A stretch of 16,551 bases of DNA from Klebsiella pneumoniae (GTDB lineage: Bacteria; Pseudomonadota; Gammaproteobacteria; Pseudomonadales; Azotimanducaceae): positions 1 to 16,551 of the forward strand of contig CAMDVY010000014.1 of assembly GCA_945878745.1 (NCBI GenBank), given 5' to 3'. Below, piece by piece: positions 8,072-15,428 of this stretch; within the stretch, counting starts at the first letter, position 1, and every line of letters begins with the position of its first letter. Position numbers and translations under genes: made by a program. A model generated the notes under the pieces. It was not told the DNA's origin, did no database searches, and was given only the letters and a program-made list of their open reading frames with translations.

Positions 8072-8258
8072 GTGAAAACGTCACTCCATAGCTTCTGAAG
8101 GCGCGCTAACTTACTGGCGCCCTATGGAAAATGCAAAGAAATCTCAACCAGGACAACCTGGACACCAGAACCCGACCCATGAGTTTCCTTGAACTCCTCC
8201 ATCATCCTCTCAATCAACCTGGGGGCGACGCTGCAGAACTTCGGCATGCAGTGGTAAA

Positions 8259-9185
8259 TTGTCTCGTGCTCTTCATCTGGACCCCTTCAGTTTGCTGCTT
8301 TCGCTGTCATCGCTAAATCTCGGTGCCTACGGGCGTCTGGCAAGGCTCGATCGGCCGGTCGGGACGCTCTTGTTGTTATGGCCGACGCTGGCGGCGTTGT
8401 TTGCTGCCGCTGGTGGCTGGCCGGGCGGCCGTCTGCTGGCCATTTTTTCACTCGGCACAATTCTCATGCGCAGTGCCGGATGCGTGATCAACGACATTCT
8501 GGACCGACATCACGACAGTCTTGTCGAACGCACGCGGAACCGACCGCTTCCCCGCGGCGATCTGACCGTCTCCGAAGCGGTCCTTTGGTTGGCACTGCTG
8601 CTGTGCGGGGCACTGCTGGTCGCAGTCATGCTGTCACCCCTCACCCTCGCGGTCAGCGTCGGTGGACTGGCTATCGCAGGCTTGTACCCACTCATGAAAC
8701 GATGGACGTATCTCCCCCAGGTGGTGCTCGGAGCCGCATTCAGCTGGGGTTTGATCATGGCTTATGTTGAGGTCACCGGCGGCACCAATGGGCCAACCTG
8801 GTTGTTGTTCACCGGCAGCCTGTTGTGGATCATCGCTTACGACACCTGGTACGCGATGGTCGATCGCGAAGATGACTTGAAGGCCGGCATCAAGTCGACG
8901 GCCATTCTCTTCGGCGCGCAGGATCGTTCTTTCATCGCCGTGCTGCAGATAGCTGCATGGCTCATCTTGATGTTGTTCGGCCTACAGACCGAGGCTGGCC
9001 TGCTCTACTACCTTGGACTCATCGCCGTGGCTGGTACGTTCTGGCATCAGCACCAGTTGGGTCGGGACCGAAGTCCAGTTGGTTGCTTCAAAGCGTTCGC
9101 CAACAATATCTGGTCTGGCTTTGCGCTGTTCTGTGGCGTGGTGACAGATACCTGGATCTGGCCGTTGGTGATGACACACGTTTAG
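8259..9185 (+). CDS. ubiA: 4-hydroxybenzoate octaprenyltransferase UbiA
   Basis: This inner-membrane prenyltransferase attaches the polyprenyl tail to 4-hydroxybenzoate in ubiquinone biosynthesis. The 308-residue sequence is hydrophobic throughout, with about eight to nine predicted membrane segments. It has both aspartate-rich motifs that bind Mg-diphosphate: NDILDRHHD at 78-86 and the DREDD segment at 202-206. Other close matches to E. coli UbiA are LLLLWPTL (37-44), RTRNRPLPRG (91-100), YPLMKRW, LPQVVLGAAFSW and IKSTAILFG. The start is uncertain: a TTG at 8259 gives a plausible N-terminus with a short extra leader, and no ATG lies in frame nearby. The 187 bases between the rubredoxin start and 8259 hold no convincing gene, and chorismate lyase (ubiC), often directly upstream, is absent. 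The gene ends just before the dctM remnant. Confidence 0.95.
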   Translation: MSRALHLDPFSLLLSLSSLNLGAYGRLARLDRPVGTLLLLWPTLAALFAAAGGWPGGRLLAIFSLGTILMRSAGCVINDILDRHHDSLVERTRNRPLPRGDLTVSEAVLWLALLLCGALLVAVMLSPLTLAVSVGGLAIAGLYPLMKRWTYLPQVVLGAAFSWGLIMAYVEVTGGTNGPTWLLFTGSLLWIIAYDTWYAMVDREDDLKAGIKSTAILFGAQDRSFIAVLQIAAWLILMLFGLQTEAGLLYYLGLIAVAGTFWHQHQLGRDRSPVGCFKAFANNIWSGFALFCGVVTDTWIWPLVMTHV

Positions 9186-9202
9186 CCTGATCGATCGAAT
9201 GA

Positions 9203-9809
9203 ACTCAGCGCTGGGTAGCGGTGCCATTGTTTGTCTTTATGGGTGTTGTCCTGGAGAAAGCCGACATCGCTCCTGAGCACCCTTGAAGAAAAGTGTGACC
9301 CGGCATTGGCAACCGCCACGATTGCGCTACGGGAACGCTGGACCAGATCATTCCGCCGTCGACCTCCCTGGTATTGCTGGGTGATGTCCTTGGCAAGGCC
9401 TACCAGAAATCTCAACTTGGTCATGGCATTCTGTCACCCAAAACCGTCTCCTTTGGTGGTCTCTTTTCCGGGGCCCTGATTCCAGGGCTGGTGCTGGTCG
9501 TGCTCTATTTCTTCTATGTGCTGATGACTGCGTTTCTGACTCCCGCCAAGGCGGGGGGCCGGATCGCAACGAATCACCGCGATGGGATCGATCCGATCTG
9601 GCTGGGTGTCATGATCGCCGTCAATCTGCAGACCTCTTTTCCCACCCCGCCTTTCGGCTTTGCCCTGTTCTACTTGCGCAGCGTAGCGCCACCCAGCGTT
9701 ACCATCCTGGACCCTGAACAGGGGCGTTGTTCCTTTTATCATGCTGCAGTTGTTGTTGGGCGTGCTCTGTGTTTGGCCTGAACTTGCTACCTGGCTACCC
9801 GCTCAATAG
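9203..9809 (+). pseudogene. Decayed TRAP transporter large permease (DctM) remnant
   Basis: The region reads as pieces of a DctM-type TRAP transporter permease (normally about 430 residues) in three frames. Block one (about 9203-9283) encodes PLFVFMGVVLEKADIAPE and then hits a stop at 9284. Block two (9294-9326) gives CDPALATATIA in another frame. Block three (9329 to about 9719) gives TGTLDQIIPPSTSLVLLGD, LFSGALIPGLVLVVLY and, after an apparent loss of well over 100 residues, DPIWLGVMIAVNLQTSFPTPPF and FALFYLRSVAPP. Block four (9720-9809) shifts frame again: RGVVPFIMLQLLLGVLC and WPELATWLP, ending at TAG 9807. The N-terminal portion is missing, and a stretch between blocks one and two is lost. 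The conserved QTSFLTPPFGF has Leu to Pro. The part open from 9374 to 9781 is not a functional gene. Identity rests on remembered family motifs. Confidence 0.85.
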
Positions 9810-9855
9810 CGACGGTAAATCCGGGCAGGTGAAGGCGGGCCAGAGGAATCAGACC

Positions 9856-10674
9856 TTATGGCGCCCAATGTGGTCTGCGCTTTTCACGAAACGCAGTAAC
9901 GCCCTCTCGATAGTCAGGCTCTTTCATCATGGCATTGAGCAATGCCTCTGAGTCATCGACCGAGGCTCCTATACTTCGATGCAGATCGCGGTAAATCTGC
10001 CACCGCGTCTGCCGTAGTGAGCCCGGGGAAACCGTTTCAACAAGCTGTCGAACGTACTCACGTACAGCCGGCAGCAGCGAATCTGCATCATGCAGCGAAT
10101 GAACCATACCTAACGCATAGGCCTCATCCGTTGTGAAAACGCGGCTGCTGAGGAGGATTTCGGTGGCTCTGGGTAATCCGATCATCCGCGGCAGCAACCA
10201 GGAAAGACCATATTCGGCCGGGAGGTTGAGCTTGCCGTGCGCCGTCGTGAGCTTCGCACCCGGAACCGCAAACCGGATGTCACAAAAACACGCCAATGCC
10301 AGTCCGACCCCTGCTGCAGCGCCATTCAACGCGCCGATAACTGGCTTGTTCAATCCAAAGTGATAGGCAAAGCTTGCATCAAACTCTGCAGCCACACCAA
10401 AGCCAGGCTGCGCCAGCTCATCCGGTGTTCCAGGATCGTAGCCGCCGCGTTCTGCGTGGCCTGACAAGGCTTGTGAATCACCGCCTACGCAAAATGCTCG
10501 ACCCAATCCGGTGACAACAATCGCTCCCACGTGATCGTCGGCATTGGCCTGAGCCAACGACCATCGATACTCGGTGTGCATCCGGCCGGTCCAGGCGTTC
10601 CCGCGATCCGGTCGTGCAAGCGTTATGGTCGCTATCCCTTCGCTCACCTCATATCGGGTTGCTTTGAGTTCCAT
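9856..10674 (-). CDS. Enoyl-CoA hydratase/isomerase (crotonase) family protein
   Basis: The crotonase fold handles acyl-CoA thioesters in hydration, isomerisation, hydrolysis or C-C cleavage. The 272-residue product has normal length and is intact. The two oxyanion-hole segments are present: GRAFCVGGD (58-66) and NGAAAGVGLALACFCDIRFA (117-136). EYGLSWLLPRMIG (154-166) and the C-terminal region SSRVFTTDEAYALGMV follow. The glutamate of rat mitochondrial hydratase Glu144 is replaced by alanine at A126. A glutamate at E154 sits near the second catalytic position, so the reaction cannot be assigned. The ATG at 10674 follows the dctP remnant stop by two bases, with AGG five bases upstream of the start. 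Expression probably depended on the old dctP transcript. A role in fatty-acid or aromatic-acid CoA catabolism is plausible but unproven. Confidence 0.92.
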   Translation of the reverse strand: MELKATRYEVSEGIATITLARPDRGNAWTGRMHTEYRWSLAQANADDHVGAIVVTGLGRAFCVGGDSQALSGHAERGGYDPGTPDELAQPGFGVAAEFDASFAYHFGLNKPVIGALNGAAAGVGLALACFCDIRFAVPGAKLTTAHGKLNLPAEYGLSWLLPRMIGLPRATEILLSSRVFTTDEAYALGMVHSLHDADSLLPAVREYVRQLVETVSPGSLRQTRWQIYRDLHRSIGASVDDSEALLNAMMKEPDYREGVTAFREKRRPHWAP

Positions 10675-10676
10675 GA

Positions 10677-11214
10677 TTACCTTGTTTTCAGATAGGCCTG
10701 TTCGGAAAGCGCGTGATGCTCACGCGCGGACTTGTAGAACGTCATGCAGGAGTCATAGACACGCTCGGTCGACGGATCACGTTGAGCAGCTTCGGCGAGC
10801 ATCTCAACCGAAACTTCACGTCGGCGCGCCAGCACATCATCGGGCAGCTTGCGAAGCTACACGCCACAACTCGAGCCCACCTCCAAAGTGCGGCCACGCA
10901 TTCATCTCCTGCGCATTCATACCAAACGGAACGGTGGAAAAATCGGCCGAAGGCAGATTGCCGCGCCAGTAACAGGCCGCGCCATGGCCCATCTCCGTCC
11001 TGCCTTGACTGACCGCGTCGAATACCCCCATCGCCGGCACATACCCGCCCGCTCCAAAGACCATATTTTCGGCCGGCCATTGCTCATGGCCTCGACTTCT
11101 TTAGCCAGTCGCTCAGGCGCCGTGCCCAGTCCTGGCAGGCTCTTTGGCCGTCTCGTTCACACCACCGCACGCCACCAGCAGCAAGACGATCATCCGTATG
11201 GTTGGGATTCGCAT
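10677..11214 (-). pseudogene. Decayed TRAP transporter solute-binding protein (DctP) remnant
   Basis: Reading the minus strand, the remnant begins at ATG 11214 after a good AAGGAG. It encodes a lipoprotein-like leader (MRIPTIRMIVLLLVACGG) and stops at 11113. In a second frame from about 11126 it gives GTAPERLAKEVEAMSNGR. In a third frame from 11064 it gives MVFGAGGYVPAMGVFDAVSQ, then GRTEMGHGAACYWRGN and VPFGMNAQEMNAW, then HFGGGLELW, stopping near 10837. From about 10850 to the TAA at 10677 it gives a typical TRAP solute-receptor C-terminus: LPDDVLARRREV, RVYDSCMTFYKS and ALSEQAYLKTR. A complete receptor is about 330-370 residues; some 150-200 are missing after GGGLELW, plus a stretch after the leader. 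At least three frameshifts make it nonfunctional. The open frames at 10742-11080 and 10849-11244 are by-products. Confidence 0.87.
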
Positions 11215-11278
11215 CAATTGAACTCCTTCTCTACGAGGAGGTAGAAAAGTACGTTGGTCATTTTGTCACTCCGCTGGC

Positions 11279-13480
11279 TCAGTCTATCGGCCGCAGATTT
11301 GCCAATCCAAGGATCAGCCACTTCGACCCCGCCGTGGCGAAATTCACCTGGACGCGGGCTCGCTCCCCATTGCCTTCGCATTGCAGGACGACACCCTCTC
11401 CGAACACCGCATGTAACACGCGCTGCCCAATATGTAGAGCCGCGCTCTCTGTTGACGCGTTGTTGTGCGTCCTGTCTGCTCCAGCATACATCGGCTGAAA
11501 CAGGGTACCGCCCATGCGTACCTCTTCGAGGACATCGGCTGGCAATTCCCTCAGGAATCGAGATGGCCTGTTATAACTGTCCATGCCATTGAGTCTTCGT
11601 GTTTCAGCATAGGTAACATAGAGTTCGCGCATGGCGCGTGTTATCCCGACGTACGCCAATCGCCGCTCTTCCTGCAATCGAGCCGGGTCTTCCGCTGACA
11701 TCCGATGCGGGAACAAACCTTCCTCGACCCCGGTGAGAAACACCAGCGGAAACTCCAGCCCCTTGGCAGAGTGCAAAGTCATGAGCTGCACCGCCGGCCC
11801 CCCGTTCTTCTGTGCTTCTCCCGCATCAAGCGCGACCTGATCCAGGAATTCGATCAACATGCCTGGGCTTGTTTCATTGGCGTTCTCGAGAAAAGGCAAC
11901 GGCTCTGACGTGAATAATCGACACGCACGAACCAGCTCTTCCAGATTCTCCTTGCGCGCGAGCCCGCGCTCGCCACGCTCGCTCAGATGAAACGCCATCA
12001 GGCCGCTCGCATCGATCACGTGCTCTGCAATCTCATGTAACGAGTACTCCTGCGTCGCCTCCCGCAGATCCGCAAGCAAACGCAAGAACCCTCCCAGGGC
12101 ACTTCCCGCTCGGGCTGGCAGCCCCCCTTCGCTGAGCAGGAGCAGCGCTGTTTGATGCAGTGACAACCCGCGACTTCGCGCTGCGTTTCTCAAGGTGTCG
12201 ACAGTCTTGTCACCGATACCACGTGTTGGCGTATTGATGACCCGCTCAAACGCCGGATCGGAATCAGGATCGGTAAGCAGTCGCATGTATGCCAGGGCGT
12301 TCTTGATCTCGATCCTCTCAAAGAACCGCTGGCCACCATGAATACGATAGGGTATGCCTGCGCGCATGAGCGACTCTTCAAGCACACGCGATTGAGCATT
12401 GGACCGGTATAACAACGCTATCTCTTCGGGGCTTCCGCCATCTTCCAGCCACTGTTGTGCCCGCGACACAATGAACCGCGCCTCATCTGCATCGTTATAG
12501 GCCGAGTAGACACGAATCGGCGCACCGTCACCGTCAGTGGTCCAAAGCTCTTTGCCCAGCCTGCCCGTATTGAGTGCGATCAGTGCATTGGCGGCTCGCA
12601 GTATGTTGCCAGTGGATCGGTAATTCTGTTCCAGACGAATCGTTCGGACATTGGCGAAATGCGTGATGAAATCCTGCATATTCTCGACTTTGGCGCCGCG
12701 CCATCCATAAATGGACTGGTCATCGTCACCAACCGCCATGATCTGTGCCTGCGTGCCCGCCAATACTCGCAGCCAGGCATATTGAATCGTGTTGGTGTCC
12801 TGGAACTCGTCCACCAGCAGATGCCTGAAGCGTTGTTGATAGTGTTTCAGCAGGAGGGCATCTTCGAGCCAGAGCTCATGACTGCGTAACAAGAGCTCGG
12901 TAAAATCGACCAGTCCGCTTTGCCGACAGAGCTCTTCGTAGTTTTCATAGATTCGCTTGTGCGTGATCTGAAACAGATCGTCGCCAAACGGAACGTCCTT
13001 GGCGCGGCGCCCCTCTTCCTTTTGCGCATTGATGAACCACACGGCCTGACGCGCCGGCCACTTCTGTTCATCGATATCGAGCGCGCGCATGACACGCTTG
13101 ACGACCCTCAACTGGTCATCCGCGTCAAGAATCTCGAAGTTCTCTGGCAGCTTTGCTTCCCGCCAATGCCGGCGCAACAAACGATGGGCTATACCGTGGA
13201 ACGTACCGACCCACAATCCCTGGACCGACACGCCCAACAAACGCTCGATGCGTGAGCGCATTTCTGCGGCGGCTTTATTCGTAAAAGTCACTGCAAGCAG
13301 CCCCTGCGGCGAGACGTCTTCCGCCTCTACCAACCAGGCAATACGATGCACCAGGACGCGTGTCTTGCCGCTACCGGCACCGGCAATGATCAGCAGATTG
13401 CCGGGCGGCGCCGCTACCGCTTCCCGTTGTCGGTCATTGAGGCCATCGATGAGGTAAGAGATATCCAAACGTACAGGCAC
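11279..13480 (-). CDS. uvrD: DNA helicase II UvrD
   Basis: UvrD is a superfamily 1A 3'-5' helicase that unwinds DNA in nucleotide-excision and mismatch repair and removes RecA from single strands. The 733-residue protein (E. coli 720) has the Q-motif region LNDRQREAVAAP, Walker A AGAGSGKT (33-40), motif Ia TFTNKAA (65-71), motif II DEFQDTN (224-230), motif III GDDDQSIYGWRGA (251-263) and motif IV QNYRS (285-289). Later come LMTLHSAKGLEF and the C-terminal Tudor-like domain VLHAVFGEGVV, which contacts RNA polymerase in relatives. The N-terminal LDISYLIDGLN matches E. coli MDVSYLLDSLN. The true start may therefore be the TTG four codons after the GTG at 13480; neither has a clear ribosome-binding site. 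A TACAAT about 26 bases upstream could be a -10 box, but no matching -35 is visible. It lies 90 bases after glmS. Confidence 0.96.
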   Translation of the reverse strand: MPVRLDISYLIDGLNDRQREAVAAPPGNLLIIAGAGSGKTRVLVHRIAWLVEAEDVSPQGLLAVTFTNKAAAEMRSRIERLLGVSVQGLWVGTFHGIAHRLLRRHWREAKLPENFEILDADDQLRVVKRVMRALDIDEQKWPARQAVWFINAQKEEGRRAKDVPFGDDLFQITHKRIYENYEELCRQSGLVDFTELLLRSHELWLEDALLLKHYQQRFRHLLVDEFQDTNTIQYAWLRVLAGTQAQIMAVGDDDQSIYGWRGAKVENMQDFITHFANVRTIRLEQNYRSTGNILRAANALIALNTGRLGKELWTTDGDGAPIRVYSAYNDADEARFIVSRAQQWLEDGGSPEEIALLYRSNAQSRVLEESLMRAGIPYRIHGGQRFFERIEIKNALAYMRLLTDPDSDPAFERVINTPTRGIGDKTVDTLRNAARSRGLSLHQTALLLLSEGGLPARAGSALGGFLRLLADLREATQEYSLHEIAEHVIDASGLMAFHLSERGERGLARKENLEELVRACRLFTSEPLPFLENANETSPGMLIEFLDQVALDAGEAQKNGGPAVQLMTLHSAKGLEFPLVFLTGVEEGLFPHRMSAEDPARLQEERRLAYVGITRAMRELYVTYAETRRLNGMDSYNRPSRFLRELPADVLEEVRMGGTLFQPMYAGADRTHNNASTESAALHIGQRVLHAVFGEGVVLQCEGNGERARVQVNFATAGSKWLILGLANLRPID

Positions 13481-13570
13481 GCGCTATTGGCACGACATTG
13501 TACCTGCTGCTACAGCTTTTCTGTGCGCATGAAGGGAGAGTGGCTTAGACGCTCCGGCGCTCTTGTGTCG

Positions 13571-15406
13571 CTACTCGACCGTGACCGACTTTGCCAGGTT
13601 GCGTGGCTGATCAACATCAGTCCCCTTCAATACGGCCACGTGATAGGCGAGGAGTTGCAACGGTACCACGAAGACGATCGGCGCCAACAGACGATGGGTG
13701 GTCGGTACCTTCATCACCTTGATGCCCGGTTCGTCCTTGAAGCTGGTTTCACTATCAGTGAACACATACAGCTGGCCGCCGCGAGCGCGAACTTCCTGGA
13801 GATTCGATTGTACCTTTTCGAGCAATTCGTCTTCCGGCGCAACGGCAATCACAGGCATGTCTTCGTCAACCAGAGCCAGCGGCCCATGCTTCAATTCCCC
13901 CGCCGGATAACCTTCAGCATGGATGTAGGAGATTTCCTTGAGCTTCAGCGCGCCTTCAAGCGCCACCGGATACATTGGACCACGACCCAGATACAGCGCG
14001 TGACTGCGGTCCATGATCTCTTCAGCCCAACGCAGGATTTTTGAGTCAAGCTTCAGCGCTTGCTCTACGACACCACCCAGCTGGTGCAGGAGCGTGACGA
14101 TCTCAGCTTCGCGATCTGCAGACAGCCCGTGTTCCCTTGCCAGCAGCAGCGTCAGCAGCATCAGATCGGCAAGCTGTGCGGTAAATGCTTTGGTAGAAGC
14201 AACGCCCACCTCTGTACCGGCGTGGAGCATCAATGCAATGTCGGACTCTCGCGCCAACGAACTCGTGGCGACGTTACAAATAGTCAGCGTCGCCTTGAAC
14301 CCGACCGCTTTGGCCACCCGAAGCGCCGCCAACGTGTCGGCCGTTTCCCCGGATTGGGAAATGGTCACAAACAGACTATTGGGAATTACCGCAACTTTCC
14401 GGTACCTGAACTCACTGGCAATCTCGACATGACACGGAATACCCGCCAACTCTTCAATCCAGTAGCGGGCAACACTCGCCGAGTAAAAGCTGGTTCCGCA
14501 CGCGACCAGCGTGACCGCATTGATGGACTTGAGCAGCTCCTGCGCGTGCGCTCCGAGAACTTCACCGAGCACTCGGCGTTTGCCAATTCGGCCTTCCAGC
14601 GTTCGACGCAGGACATCGGGCTGCTCGTAGATCTCCTTGACCATGTAATGACGATGCACGCCTTTGCTCAGATCATCATGGCTGAGCTCGATTCTGACCG
14701 TCTTGCGCTGTACGGGCTGCTCCTGACGATCCCAGATCCGCACGGTCTCGCGCGTGATCTCGACCATGTCCCCTTCTTCAAGGTAGATAAATCGATCGGT
14801 GACGGCTTTCAGGGCCAGGACATCGGAAGCAAGGAAGTTCTCTCCAATCCCCACGCCGACGACCAACGGGCTGCCAACGCGAACGGCGATCAACCGTTCA
14901 GGATCCTTCAGACACATCACCGCAATGCCATATGCGCCCTCAAGTTCACGAATCGCGGCACGCACTGCATCGATCAGCGTCAGTCCCCGATCCATCAGCG
15001 AATCAATGAGATGCGCGATGACTTCTGTGTCTGTTTCAGACTTGAAGGTATACCCAGCGGTTTGCAGACGCTCTCGCAGTTCGACGTAGTTCTCGATAAT
15101 GCCGTTATGAACAAGTGCAATACGTTCATTCGAGATGTGCGGGTGAGCGTTTCGTTCGCTGGGCTTGCCATGGGTGGCCCAGCGCGTGTGAGCGATACCA
15201 ATCGTTCCCAGAACAGCATTACAACGAAGATCTTCAGCGAGTTCCTTGACCTTGCCAACCTTGCGACGAAGATCGATCGTTGAATGACCGATCGGGATGA
15301 CGGCCATCCCTGCCGAGTCGTAGCCTCGATATTCAAGGCGCTGCAGACCCTCCAGCAGGATCATGGCGACATTACGATCCGCGACCGCCCCGACGATTCC
15401 ACACAT
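13571..15406 (-). CDS. glmS: Glutamine-fructose-6-phosphate aminotransferase (isomerizing)
   Basis: GlmS converts fructose 6-phosphate and glutamine to glucosamine 6-phosphate, the first committed step to UDP-GlcNAc for peptidoglycan and lipopolysaccharide. I place the start at ATG 15406, giving MCGIVGAV: Cys2 becomes the N-terminal catalytic nucleophile after Met removal, so any longer start would block activity. AAGAGGA six bases upstream supports this. The 611-residue protein (E. coli 609) has the glutaminase domain (about 1-215, with LEYRGYDSAG, HTRWATHG and HNGIIENY) and two SIS sugar isomerase domains (SGETADT, EISYIHAEGY). The C-terminus DQPRNLAKSVTVE is identical to E. coli. It lies 22 bases after glmU. 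That gap is too short for a Firmicutes-type glmS ribozyme, and no small-RNA target was recognised. Identity is certain. Confidence 0.97.
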   Translation of the reverse strand: MCGIVGAVADRNVAMILLEGLQRLEYRGYDSAGMAVIPIGHSTIDLRRKVGKVKELAEDLRCNAVLGTIGIAHTRWATHGKPSERNAHPHISNERIALVHNGIIENYVELRERLQTAGYTFKSETDTEVIAHLIDSLMDRGLTLIDAVRAAIRELEGAYGIAVMCLKDPERLIAVRVGSPLVVGVGIGENFLASDVLALKAVTDRFIYLEEGDMVEITRETVRIWDRQEQPVQRKTVRIELSHDDLSKGVHRHYMVKEIYEQPDVLRRTLEGRIGKRRVLGEVLGAHAQELLKSINAVTLVACGTSFYSASVARYWIEELAGIPCHVEIASEFRYRKVAVIPNSLFVTISQSGETADTLAALRVAKAVGFKATLTICNVATSSLARESDIALMLHAGTEVGVASTKAFTAQLADLMLLTLLLAREHGLSADREAEIVTLLHQLGGVVEQALKLDSKILRWAEEIMDRSHALYLGRGPMYPVALEGALKLKEISYIHAEGYPAGELKHGPLALVDEDMPVIAVAPEDELLEKVQSNLQEVRARGGQLYVFTDSETSFKDEPGIKVMKVPTTHRLLAPIVFVVPLQLLAYHVAVLKGTDVDQPRNLAKSVTVE

Positions 15407-15412
15407 GTTCGA

Positions 15413-15418
15413 TCCTCT
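15413..15418 (-). promoter_or_regulatory. Ribosome-binding site that fixes the glmS start
   Basis: On the minus strand AGAGGA lies six bases ahead of the ATG at 15406. It supports this internal start over a longer in-frame ATG at 15487, which would bury the catalytic N-terminal cysteine. Confidence 0.8.
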
Positions 15419-15428
15419 TGAACTACTT

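Noticed and set aside
8131..8316. Plus-strand open frame of 61 residues before ubiA
   Set aside because: It overlaps the ubiA N-terminus in another frame, has no UbiC similarity and no clear ribosome-binding site.
9374..9781. Intact small membrane protein of 135 residues
   Set aside because: It is only the longest open piece of the broken dctM; coding similarity continues on both sides in other frames.
11218..11240. Small hairpin TCTAC-GAGGAG-GTAGA as a uvrD terminator
   Set aside because: The stem is only five pairs and it overlaps the ribosome-binding region of the dctP remnant, so the signal is too weak to call.
10742..11244. Overlapping open frames on both strands upstream of the crotonase
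   Set aside because: The minus-strand reading is explained by a frameshifted dctP remnant; the plus-strand frames have no family motifs.
9186..11278. Insertion sequence or integrase explaining the disturbed region
   Set aside because: No transposase or integrase reading frame was recognised, and I saw no terminal inverted repeats by eye.
14060..15283. Plus-strand open frame of 407 residues
   Set aside because: It is antisense to glmS, which is unquestionably coding; the translation has no recognisable domain.
15407..15428. glmS ribozyme or riboswitch ahead of glmS
   Set aside because: The gap between glmU and glmS is only 22 bases and holds little more than a ribosome-binding site.
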